A DNA stretch of 64,000 nt from an uncultured Clostridia bacterium (GCA_944384195.1 CALWSK010000001.1:348105-412104), one strand, 5' to 3'. Numbered from the stretch's first letter, positions 9,170-14,642 are shown. The notes: a model not told the origin generated them from the sequence alone. A program made the numbers and translations.

Positions 9170-9823
9170 ATGAATATATTAAAATCTTGGCGTGAACCTA
9201 TAAACGCCCTAACTCATCTTTTAGCTCTTATTATTATATTTCCTACTACAATTTTTCTAATGTATGATGCTTTTAAAATAGGAAGTTTTAGATACTTTTT
9301 TGCTACATTTATTTTCTCACTATCTATAAATTTGCTATATTTAGCTAGTGGTATATATCATCTAGTAAATGGTAAAGTAGAAACTATTAAACTACTTAAA
9401 AAAATAGACCATATGATGATATTTATGCTTATAGCTGGTACGTATACTCCTATTTGTGTAATAAAAGTTAATACTCATTTTGCTTACACAATTCTTACTA
9501 TAGTTTGGATAATAGCAATAATAGGTATTTTCTTAAAGATATTTTGGATTAATGCTCCAAGATGGTTTTCCACTTCTATATACGTAATTATGGGATGGAT
9601 TTCTGTATTTGCTGCAGTACCAGTTATAAATACATTTTCTATTGATGGTATTTTATGGCTTGCTGGCGGTGGAATTTTATATACAATAGGTGCTGTAATT
9701 TACGCTACAAAATATCCTAAAATAAATTTTAAATATCTTGGATTTCACGAAATTTTTCATCTTTTTGTTATAGGAGGTAGTTTCTGTCATATATATTTTA
9801 TTTTTAATTATGTCCTTAAATAA
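9170..9823 (+). CDS. trhA: hemolysin III / TrhA family membrane protein (PAQR superfamily)
   Basis: A 217-aa protein with seven hydrophobic segments. PAQR-family motifs are present: EPINALTHLLAL near the N-terminus, SGIYHL in the second membrane block, HMMIFMLIAGTYTPICV in the middle, and the histidine-rich end HEIFHLFVIGG..CHIYF, whose histidines form the putative metal site. The family was first named for haemolytic activity and later linked to membrane fluidity control; the role here is inferred. The start has a strong ribosome-binding site (AGGAGG) 5 nt upstream. It is a single-gene unit. Confidence 0.9.
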   Translation: MNILKSWREPINALTHLLALIIIFPTTIFLMYDAFKIGSFRYFFATFIFSLSINLLYLASGIYHLVNGKVETIKLLKKIDHMMIFMLIAGTYTPICVIKVNTHFAYTILTIVWIIAIIGIFLKIFWINAPRWFSTSIYVIMGWISVFAAVPVINTFSIDGILWLAGGGILYTIGAVIYATKYPKINFKYLGFHEIFHLFVIGGSFCHIYFIFNYVLK

Positions 9824-9876
9824 CTATTTATAATTATTTTATTGACTTTTTTATTTTACTGTATTATAATTACATT

Positions 9877-9957
9877 ATAAGAAGAGCAATGTTAGTTGCT
9901 CCCCAAAGTTGATTAAAACAACCTTAAGTCGTCAAACTTGATAAGGTTGTTTTTTTA
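9877..9957 (+). ncRNA. putative antitoxin RNA 1 (plus strand, about 80 nt)
   Basis: The RNA would start about 7 nt after TATAAT (9865-9870). It has a 5' hairpin (GAGCAA paired with TTGCTC, loop TGTTAG or similar) and a CCCC stretch. It ends in a 12-bp terminator stem (9915-9926 with 9942-9953) followed by seven or more T. Its terminator arm AACAACCTT (9917-9925) is complementary to AAGGTTGTT in the leader of the convergent peptide mRNA. The same elements are kept in units 2-4 although the loops differ. Expression is inferred from promoter and terminator only. Confidence 0.75.
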
Positions 9958-9980
9958 TATCTATTTTAAAAGTATGTATT

Positions 9981-10052
9981 TTAATATACTTTAGTAACAG
10001 ATAATATTATGAATATTATAGTTAATATAATTATTTCTATAATTTTTTTCAT
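9981..10052 (-). CDS. putative type I toxin peptide 1 (23 aa)
   Basis: A 23-codon frame begins MKKIIEIIIL and ends ILSVTKVY, with a stop at 9981-9983. About 17 of 23 residues are hydrophobic, mostly Ile. The ribosome-binding site is exceptional (AAAGGGGGTGAT, 7 nt before ATG) and is paired with CCCCTT just upstream (loop ACATA), so translation should be blocked in the folded leader. The mRNA starts near 10100 from TTGAAA/TATTAT. Homologous frames of identical length occur in units 2 and 3. Similar size and character are known for Ibs, Fst and other membrane-acting type I toxins; toxicity here is inferred. Confidence 0.75.
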   Translation of the reverse strand: MKKIIEIIILTIIFIILSVTKVY

Positions 10053-10172
10053 AATATCACCCCCTTTATGTAAGGGGAACAACCTTTTTCATTGCTCTTG
10101 CTTTATATAATACCACATTTTTCTATATTTTTCAATCTTGACTTTTTTATTATTTCATATTATAATTACATT

Positions 10173-10254
10173 ATAAAAAGAGCAATGTCAGTTGCTCCTC
10201 CTATGATTGTTAAAACAACCTTAAGTGGGCGAAACTTTATAAGGTTGTTTTTTT
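10173..10254 (+). ncRNA. putative antitoxin RNA 2
   Basis: Homologous to RNA 1. It has the 5' hairpin GAGCAA..TTGCTC and then CTCC, with a terminator stem at 10212-10223 paired with 10240-10251 and followed by T7. The terminator loop reads GTGGGCGAAACT against GTCGTCAAACTT in RNA 1. The loops may therefore give each RNA its own target specificity. Supported by the conserved promoter and terminator; no expression data. Confidence 0.75.
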
Positions 10255-10288
10255 ATTGTAAAATATATTAAAAGTAGTTATCTATAGT

Positions 10289-10360
10289 TTAATATACTTT
10301 TACTGTAGATAACGCTATAAATATAATTATAAAAATTATTGTTATAATTATTTTCTTCAT
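10289..10360 (-). CDS. putative type I toxin peptide 2 (23 aa)
   Basis: A 23-codon frame starts MKKIIITIIF and ends ALSTVKVY, closely matching peptide 1 at both ends (MKKII and the KVY terminus). The Shine-Dalgarno AAAGGGGGTGAT is again sequestered by CCCCTT with the loop GTATA. The leader carries AAGAGCAATG then AAGGTTGTT as in unit 1. Codon differences from peptide 1 are scattered while length and hydrophobic character are kept, which supports a real coding sequence. Confidence 0.75.
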   Translation of the reverse strand: MKKIIITIIFIIIFIALSTVKVY

Positions 10361-10480
10361 AGCATCACCCCCTTTATACAAGGGGAACAACCTTTTTCAT
10401 TGCTCTTGTTTTATATAATAACACATTTTTCTACATTTTTCAATCTTTAATTATTAACTTTTTATATTATATAATATTAA

Positions 10481-10520
10481 CCTCATAATATTAACATCAT
10501 TTCAAAATGAGGCTTTTTTA
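10481..10520 (+). terminator. possible plus-strand hairpin with T run of unknown owner
   Basis: CCTCAT (10481-10486) can pair with ATGAGG (10507-10512), followed by CTTTTTT. An alternative tighter stem uses TCATT and AATGA. Upstream sequence has only a degenerate promoter-like box (TTAACT). It may be a decayed fifth small-RNA unit or chance structure between unit 2 and the fliC1 terminator. Confidence 0.3.
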
Positions 10521-10535
10521 TTATCTTTAAAACAC

Positions 10536-10562
10536 AAAAAAAGCAAAGGCTTTCGCCTTTGC
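10536..10562 (-). terminator. fliC1 intrinsic terminator
   Basis: An 8-bp stem (GCAAAGGC with GCCTTTGC, loop TTTC on the plus strand) lies just after the fliC1 stop. It is followed on the minus strand by seven T (10536-10542). The fliC2 terminator is nearly identical. Confidence 0.9.
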
Positions 10563-10572
10563 CCACCAAAAA

Positions 10573-12102
10573 TTATCCAAGTAATTGAGTAATTTTGTTA
10601 GGTGCTTGGTTTGCTTGAGCAAGCATAGATGTAGCTGCTTGTTGAAGAACGTTAGCAGATGTTAAGTTCATCATTTCTTTTGCCATATCAGTATCTTCAA
10701 TACGAGATTTAGCAGCTGATAAGTTTTCACTAGATAAATTAAGGTTGTTTATTGTATGCTCAAGTCTGTTTTGGTTTGCACCAAGTTTAGATCTTTGAGT
10801 TGTTACAGTTTTAAGTGCTTTATCTATGTTAGATATAGCATCTGAATATACTTTACCCTCATCTGCTACATTTCCTACTTTATAACCATCTGCCATTTGA
10901 ACAAACTTTACATCATTAGCTTTACCCATAGCTTTTATTCCATCTTGAGCAAGTAGCTTTTCAAAACTTGCTTGATTATAGAATACATTTTCTTGACCTT
11001 TTGCAGCAGCAGCATTAGTAACTTTAGTATAAGTTTTATCTCCTATTTGAATTCTTGAACCGTCATCTATTGCAGTACCTCCATTACCTATACCAAATTT
11101 ATTATATTCATCTACACCAGCTTTAGATACAATACCAATTTCTTTAGCAGATCCGTCAGCAAGCTTAACATTTATGCCAGTTATAGAAGAAGCACTACTT
11201 CCTTTTTCTGTAGAATTAAGTTTAATTCCGGCAGCTGTATGAGCAGCATTAGAATCTTTAAATAATGACCCTAATTCACTATCATTAAGAATAGCTTCAG
11301 ATATACCTTTTTCAACAGCTTTTTCATCAGCTGCTTTAGAAAAATCAACAGAAATATTCTTAGTTTGACTATTTCCATTAGCATCAGTGTACGTAATCTC
11401 AATACTAGTAGCAGTTTTTAGAGTAGCTACATCAGCACCAGCTATTTTTGCAGTAGATTCACTAGCTGTAGCATCTACAACAGTTGGTGCTACTTCTGTT
11501 CCATCTTGTTTAAATATTTTAACTCCAGTAGCTTCCTTACCCGTACCATTTGCTCCAATCCCAAATGCATCTTTAAGTTGGTCAAGACCTAAAGCATCAA
11601 CATCCATATTACCTATAGAAACATCAAGTTTTTGTCCTGCATTAGCACCTATTTGGAAGAAACCATCTTTGAAAGAACCATCATTAAGTTTTTTCTCATT
11701 AAATTCTGTTCTTTCAGAAATAGAATCTATTTCTGTTAAAAGAGCTGCAACCTCTTCACCTATTTTTTCTCTATCTTCTTTTTGGTTAGTATCATTCGCT
11801 GCTTGTACAGTAAGCTCTCTAACACGAGTTAACATATCATTTACTTCTGTTAAAGAACCTTCAGCTGTTTGAATAAGACTTATTGCATCTTCAGAGTTTT
11901 TAGCTGCCATATCAAGACCTTTGATTTGTGCTTTCATTTTTTCAGATATAGCAAGACCTGCTGCATCATCAGCTGCAGAGTTAATTTTTTTACCTGAAGA
12001 TAATCTTTGGCTCGCTTTATTCTGTCTGTTACCCACAGAAGCTAAATTTCTGTGTGCAGTAAGAGCCATCATATTAGTATTAATTACAGTATTCATTGCC
12101 AT
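10573..12102 (-). CDS. fliC: flagellin 1
   Basis: A 509-aa flagellin, the subunit exported through the flagellar secretion channel to build the filament. The N-terminal D0/D1 region is classic (MAMNTVINTNMMALTAHRN, then SQRLSSGKKINSAADDAAG). So is the C-terminal D0/D1 region (SRIEDTDMAKEMMNL, ending NKITQLLG). The middle, about residues 178-405, is variable and Ala/Thr/Asp rich. The first 175 and last 105 residues are almost identical to flagellin 2, so the pair is a recent duplication with a divergent exposed domain. Ribosome-binding site GGGAGG is 9 nt before ATG. Transcribed from a 15-bp-spaced sigma-28 promoter. Confidence 0.97.
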   Translation of the reverse strand: MAMNTVINTNMMALTAHRNLASVGNRQNKASQRLSSGKKINSAADDAAGLAISEKMKAQIKGLDMAAKNSEDAISLIQTAEGSLTEVNDMLTRVRELTVQAANDTNQKEDREKIGEEVAALLTEIDSISERTEFNEKKLNDGSFKDGFFQIGANAGQKLDVSIGNMDVDALGLDQLKDAFGIGANGTGKEATGVKIFKQDGTEVAPTVVDATASESTAKIAGADVATLKTATSIEITYTDANGNSQTKNISVDFSKAADEKAVEKGISEAILNDSELGSLFKDSNAAHTAAGIKLNSTEKGSSASSITGINVKLADGSAKEIGIVSKAGVDEYNKFGIGNGGTAIDDGSRIQIGDKTYTKVTNAAAAKGQENVFYNQASFEKLLAQDGIKAMGKANDVKFVQMADGYKVGNVADEGKVYSDAISNIDKALKTVTTQRSKLGANQNRLEHTINNLNLSSENLSAAKSRIEDTDMAKEMMNLTSANVLQQAATSMLAQANQAPNKITQLLG

Positions 12103-12125
12103 TGTAAAATTCCTCCCTGAACAAA

Positions 12126-12150
12126 CTAGTAGTCCTCCGTGACCACCTAG
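12126..12150 (-). promoter_or_regulatory. fliC1 leader hairpin with GGA loop (candidate CsrA site)
   Basis: On the mRNA strand, CTAGGTGGTC pairs with GACTACTAG (9 pairs, one bulged G) and leaves the loop ACGGAG. The hairpin lies directly upstream of the Shine-Dalgarno GGGAGGA, which itself carries GGA. Two GGA sites, one in a hairpin loop and one at the ribosome-binding site, is the layout of the B. subtilis hag leader bound by CsrA. fliC2 has an equivalent hairpin with different bases. Confidence 0.55.
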
Positions 12151-12185
12151 CTTATAACCTTATAAAATCATAAATCATAAATTTT

Positions 12186-12220
12186 TGAAAGTAGATAATT
12201 GGCCATTTATTTATCTTTCA
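12186..12220 (-). promoter_or_regulatory. fliC1 leader 5' hairpin
   Basis: TGAAAG at the predicted transcription start can pair with CTTTCA 23 nt later, enclosing a segment conserved in fliC2 (ATAAATAAATGGCCAAT). In fliC2 the equivalent stem is longer (TGTGAAAG with CTTTCACA). Such a 5' end stem can protect an mRNA from decay; the function is inferred. Confidence 0.5.
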
Positions 12221-12226
12221 TGTTAT

Positions 12227-12253
12227 ATATCGTCTACTTTAAAAATTACTTTA
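12227..12253 (-). promoter_or_regulatory. sigma-28 promoter of fliC1
   Basis: On the minus strand the sequence is TAAA (12250-12253), a 15-bp spacer and GACGATAT (12227-12234). This matches the clostridial/Bacillus flagellar sigma consensus TAAA-N15-GCCGATAT with one change. Confidence 0.88.
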
Positions 12254-12283
12254 GCCTTTTTTATAAATTTATTTTTTCCCATT

Positions 12284-12310
12284 TAAAAAAGACAAAGGCT
12301 TTCGCCTTTG
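12284..12310 (-). terminator. fliC2 intrinsic terminator
   Basis: CAAAGGC and GCCTTTG form a stem right after the fliC2 stop, followed on the minus strand by a T run (12284-12290). It lies about 30 bp downstream of the fliC1 promoter region, so it also separates the two flagellin transcription units. Confidence 0.9.
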
Positions 12311-12322
12311 CCTACCTAAAAA

Positions 12323-13855
12323 TTATCCAAGTAGTTGAGTAATTTTGTTAGGTGCTTGGTTTGCTTGAGCTAGCATAGATGTAGCTGCTTGTTGAAGAAC
12401 GTTAGCAGATGTTAAGTTCATCATTTCTTTTGCCATATCAGTATCTTCAATACGAGATTTAGCAGCTGATAAGTTTTCACTAGATAAATTAAGGTTGTTT
12501 ATTGTATGCTCAAGTCTGTTTTGGTTTGCACCAAGTTTAGATCTTTGAGTTGTTACAGTTTTAAGTGCTTTATCTATGTTAGATACAGCATCTGAATATA
12601 CTTTACCCTCATCTGCTACATTTCCTACTTGATATCCATCACCTTTTTGGAAAAATTCCACTTTAGCTTTTGTTCCTCTTACACCATATCCATCTTTTTC
12701 AAGAAGTTTCTGTAAACCTGCTGCATCTTTAAATGAATTTTCTGGGGTATCCTTACCTATAGCTGCAACTTTAGTATAAGTTTTATCTCCAATAGTAATA
12801 GTATCTCCATTTTGAATATTTTGTAAATCTGTAGATACATATGCATCTTTACCAACTTGAGTAACTTTACCTGATTCTATAGTAGTTGTACCAGTTTTAT
12901 CAATTTTTACTTCCAATCCAGAAATAGATGCTTTACCAGCTCCTGCTTCAATAGTTTCAAATTCAATCTTAGAATTTGTAGTTAGATTAGTTGTAACCTT
13001 AAATAAACTACTTAATTCAGTATCATTTTTAATAGCATCTCCAATAACACCAGCTAAAGTTTTTTCACTAGGTGTATTAGCGGTATCTTTAAGACCAGTA
13101 AATTCTTTTTCTTTTGTATTACCAGAAGCATCTGTATAAGTAATTTTAACAGTAACTGTATCATCTTTAGCAGCAACTTTAGTATTACTACTTAGAGTTA
13201 TTTCTGATTTATTTGCTGTTGCTGCATTTTCTGTACTTGTATAATTTTGACCGTCAGCTTGTTTAGTTACTTTAACATTACTAATAGATTTACCATCACC
13301 ATTTTGCTCTATACCAAAAGCATCTTTAAGTTGGTTAAGTCCTAAAGATTTAACATCCATATTTCCTATAGAAACATCAAGTTTTTGTCCTGCATTAGAA
13401 CCTATTTGGAAGAAACCATCTTTAAAAGAACCATCATTAAGTTTTTTCTCATTAAATTCTGTTCTTTCAGAAATAGAATCTATTTCTGTTAAAAGAGCTG
13501 CAACCTCTTCACCTATTTTTTCTCTATCTTCTTTTTGGTTAGTATCATTCGCTGCTTGTACAGTAAGCTCTCTAACACGAGTTAACATATCATTTACTTC
13601 TGTTAAAGAACCTTCAGCTGTTTGAATAAGACTTATTGCATCTTCAGAGTTTTTAGCTGCCATATCAAGACCTTTGATTTGTGCTTTCATTTTTTCAGAT
13701 ATAGCAAGACCTGCTGCATCATCAGCTGCAGAGTTAATTTTTTTACCTGAAGATAATCTTTGGCTCGCTTTATTTTGTCTGTTACCCACAGATGCTAAGT
13801 TTCTGTGTGCAGTAAGAGCCATCATATTAGTATTAATTACAGTATTCATTGCCAT
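12323..13855 (-). CDS. fliC: flagellin 2
   Basis: A 510-aa flagellin with N- and C-terminal regions nearly identical to flagellin 1. It has a different central domain (about residues 178-405) rich in Thr, Lys and Asp, including repeated FTGLKD- and GDTITIGDKTYTK-type strands. A longer frame from a GTG at 13906 exists but reads through the leader hairpin. The ATG at 13855 has AAGGAGG 8 nt upstream and matches the fliC1 start. It has its own terminator and a sigma-28 promoter whose spacer contains a run of 12 G, so its expression is probably phase variable. Confidence 0.96.
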   Translation of the reverse strand: MAMNTVINTNMMALTAHRNLASVGNRQNKASQRLSSGKKINSAADDAAGLAISEKMKAQIKGLDMAAKNSEDAISLIQTAEGSLTEVNDMLTRVRELTVQAANDTNQKEDREKIGEEVAALLTEIDSISERTEFNEKKLNDGSFKDGFFQIGSNAGQKLDVSIGNMDVKSLGLNQLKDAFGIEQNGDGKSISNVKVTKQADGQNYTSTENAATANKSEITLSSNTKVAAKDDTVTVKITYTDASGNTKEKEFTGLKDTANTPSEKTLAGVIGDAIKNDTELSSLFKVTTNLTTNSKIEFETIEAGAGKASISGLEVKIDKTGTTTIESGKVTQVGKDAYVSTDLQNIQNGDTITIGDKTYTKVAAIGKDTPENSFKDAAGLQKLLEKDGYGVRGTKAKVEFFQKGDGYQVGNVADEGKVYSDAVSNIDKALKTVTTQRSKLGANQNRLEHTINNLNLSSENLSAAKSRIEDTDMAKEMMNLTSANVLQQAATSMLAQANQAPNKITQLLG

Positions 13856-13877
13856 TGTAAATTCCTCCTTGAAATAA

Positions 13878-13901
13878 CTAGCAGCCTTCCCTGACTGCCA
13901 G
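13878..13901 (-). promoter_or_regulatory. fliC2 leader hairpin with GGA loop (candidate CsrA site)
   Basis: On the mRNA strand CTGGCAGTC pairs with GGCTGCTAG (9 bp, two wobbles) around the loop AGGGAA. The stem bases differ from fliC1 at several paired positions while pairing is kept, which is covariation within one genome. It sits about 10 nt upstream of AAGGAGGA. Confidence 0.55.
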
Positions 13902-13933
13902 TTCACATTTATGATTTTATAAAGTTATAAAAG

Positions 13934-13975
13934 TGTGAAAGTATAATAATATTGGCCATTTATTTATCTTTCACA
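13934..13975 (-). promoter_or_regulatory. fliC2 leader 5' hairpin
   Basis: TGTGAAAG near the predicted +1 pairs with CTTTCACA (8 bp) around a conserved loop segment that includes ATGGCCAAT. This is equivalent to the fliC1 hairpin at 12186-12220 but with an extended stem. Confidence 0.5.
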
Positions 13976-13979
13976 TTAT

Positions 13980-14008
13980 ATATCGACCCCCCCCCCCCGA
14001 TTACTTTA
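13980..14008 (-). promoter_or_regulatory. sigma-28 promoter of fliC2 with a 12-G tract in the spacer
   Basis: On the minus strand the -35 is TAAA (14005-14008) and the -10 is GTCGATAT (13980-13987). The 17-bp spacer is GTAATC plus eleven G; the twelfth G is the first base of the -10. fliC1 has TAAA-GTAAT in the same register but a 15-bp spacer without G. A homopolymer of 12 C/G in DNA this AT-rich is striking. Loss of two G would restore the fliC1 spacing. Confidence 0.85.
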
Positions 14009-14108
14009 GCTTTTTTTTAAATTTTTTCAAAATTTTTTTGAAAAATTTTATTTTGAGTATATTTCTACCTATATAAAGCAATTTTTTATTTTTTCCATAA
14101 ATCAAAAA

Positions 14109-14133
14109 AGTATGGACTTTTCTTTCCATACTT
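14109..14133 (-). terminator. minus-strand intrinsic terminator upstream of fliC2
   Basis: AGTATGGA and TCCATACT form an 8-bp stem, followed on the minus strand by TTTTTT. It would stop transcription from the unit 3 peptide mRNA before it reaches the fliC2 promoter. Confidence 0.65.
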
Positions 14134-14180
14134 AAACATATAATCTTGACTTTTTATATAAATCATATTATAATAAAAAT

Positions 14181-14261
14181 ATAAAAAGAGCAATGTTAGT
14201 TGCTCCCCAAGGTTATCTAAAACAACCTTAAGTCGGCGAAACTTTACAAGGTTGTTTTTTT
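14181..14261 (+). ncRNA. putative antitoxin RNA 3
   Basis: Carries the 5' hairpin GAGCAA..TTGCTC, then CCCC. The terminator stem AAAACAACCTT (14219-14229) pairs with AAGGTTGTTTT (14248-14258), followed by T. The loop contains GTCGGCGAAACT. Same promoter type as RNAs 1 and 2. Confidence 0.75.
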
Positions 14262-14287
14262 ATTTATATTATTTTCCGGATATGTAA

Positions 14288-14359
14288 TTATAATACAACT
14301 ATAGGGTTTATTATTATAAATAAAACCACAAAAAATATAAATATTATTATATTTTTCAT
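14288..14359 (-). CDS. putative type I toxin peptide 3 (23 aa, divergent)
   Basis: A 23-codon frame starts MKNIIIFIFF and ends NPIVVL. It has the same length, MK-start and hydrophobicity as peptides 1 and 2 but lacks their KVY end. The Shine-Dalgarno AAAGGGGGTGAT and its blocking hairpin CCCCTT/AAGGGG are unchanged, as are the promoter and leader. Conservation of frame length and control elements with divergent residues suggests selection on character rather than on exact sequence. Confidence 0.7.
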   Translation of the reverse strand: MKNIIIFIFFVVLFIIINPIVVL

Positions 14360-14479
14360 AGCATCACCCCCTTTATACAAGGGGAACAACCTTTTCCATT
14401 GCTCTCATTTTACATAATAACACATTTTACTACATTTTTCAACATTGACTTTTTATATAAATTATATTATGATAAAAAC

Positions 14480-14560
14480 ATAAAAAGAGCAATATTAGTT
14501 GCTTCCCTAAAGTTGTTAAAACAACCTTAAGTGTGCGAAACTTTGAAAGGTTGTTTTTTT
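14480..14560 (+). ncRNA. putative orphan antitoxin RNA 4
   Basis: Homologous to RNAs 1-3, with promoter TTGACT-17 bp-TATGAT and terminator stem AAAACAACCTT (14518-14528) with AAGGTTGTTTT (14547-14557) plus T8. The 5' hairpin has one wobble pair (GAGCAA with TTGCTT). Its cognate peptide gene is deleted, so if expressed it could act on the other three mRNAs. Confidence 0.7.
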
Positions 14561-14575
14561 ATTGTAAAAATATTT

Positions 14576-14593
14576 TTAATATACTTTATTTAT
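14576..14593 (-). pseudogene. remnant of toxin peptide 4 (last codons only)
   Basis: On the minus strand the codons for N-K-V-Y and a TAA stop (14576-14578) are preserved at the same distance from the RNA terminator as in units 1 and 2. Upstream the match ends and the thrS terminator begins. It is too short to be functional. Confidence 0.6.
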
Positions 14594-14594
14594 T

Positions 14595-14624
14595 AAAAAA
14601 TACCACTCATTTAAGAGTGGTATT
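14595..14624 (-). terminator. thrS terminator
   Basis: ATACCACTC and GAGTGGTAT form a 9-bp stem around ATTTAA just after the thrS stop, followed on the minus strand by TTTTTT. Confidence 0.88.
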
Positions 14625-14642
14625 TTTATATTCAAAACTCTA

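Larger units (their letters stand above)
9842..10135. repeat. type I toxin-antitoxin-like repeat unit 1
   Basis: The first of four homologous units of about 300 bp. Its left boundary is a plus-strand promoter (TTGACT 9842-9847, TATAAT 9865-9870, 17-bp spacer). Its right boundary is a minus-strand promoter (TTGAAA at 10130-10135, TATTAT at 10107-10112, 17-bp spacer). Between them lie a small RNA, a shared terminator hairpin and a 23-codon reading frame. The ends form imperfect inverted repeats, with AAGAGCAATG reading inward from both sides. Unit 2 begins only 2 bp further right. Confidence 0.85.
10138..10443. repeat. type I toxin-antitoxin-like repeat unit 2
   Basis: The second unit, in the same orientation as unit 1. 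The plus promoter is TTGACT at 10138-10143 and TATAAT at 10161-10166. The minus promoter is TTGAAA at 10438-10443 and TATTAT at 10415-10420. All spacers are 17 bp. The unit 1 and unit 2 divergent -35 boxes sit 2 bp apart, so the two promoters may compete. Confidence 0.85.
14146..14442. repeat. type I toxin-antitoxin-like repeat unit 3
   Basis: The same layout as units 1 and 2. The plus promoter is TTGACT 14146-14151 and TATAAT 14169-14174 (17 bp). The minus promoter is TTGAAA at 14437-14442 and TATTAT at 14414-14419 (17 bp). Unit 4 begins 2 bp to the right, exactly as unit 2 follows unit 1. Confidence 0.85.
14445..14593. repeat. truncated repeat unit 4 (RNA only)
   Basis: The plus-strand half is intact: TTGACT 14445-14450, TATGAT 14468-14473 and a complete terminator. 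The peptide half is broken after the last codons, where sequence runs straight into the thrS terminator. No minus-strand promoter is left. Confidence 0.8.

Noticed and set aside
9824..10535. The repeat units as miniature transposons (MITEs)
   Set aside because: The inverted ends are promoter sequences, no target-site duplication is visible, and the peptide frame with its ribosome-binding site is conserved, which a MITE would not need. A past mobile origin cannot be excluded.
11387..12142. Plus-strand open frames of 161 and 73 codons opposite flagellin 1
   Set aside because: They lie antisense to conserved flagellin coding sequence, have no ribosome-binding site and recur in flagellin 2 only because the DNA is duplicated.
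13856..13906. GTG-initiated 17-residue N-terminal extension of flagellin 2
   Set aside because: It runs through the leader hairpin, has no ribosome-binding site and is absent from flagellin 1; the ATG at 13855 with AAGGAGG is the real start.
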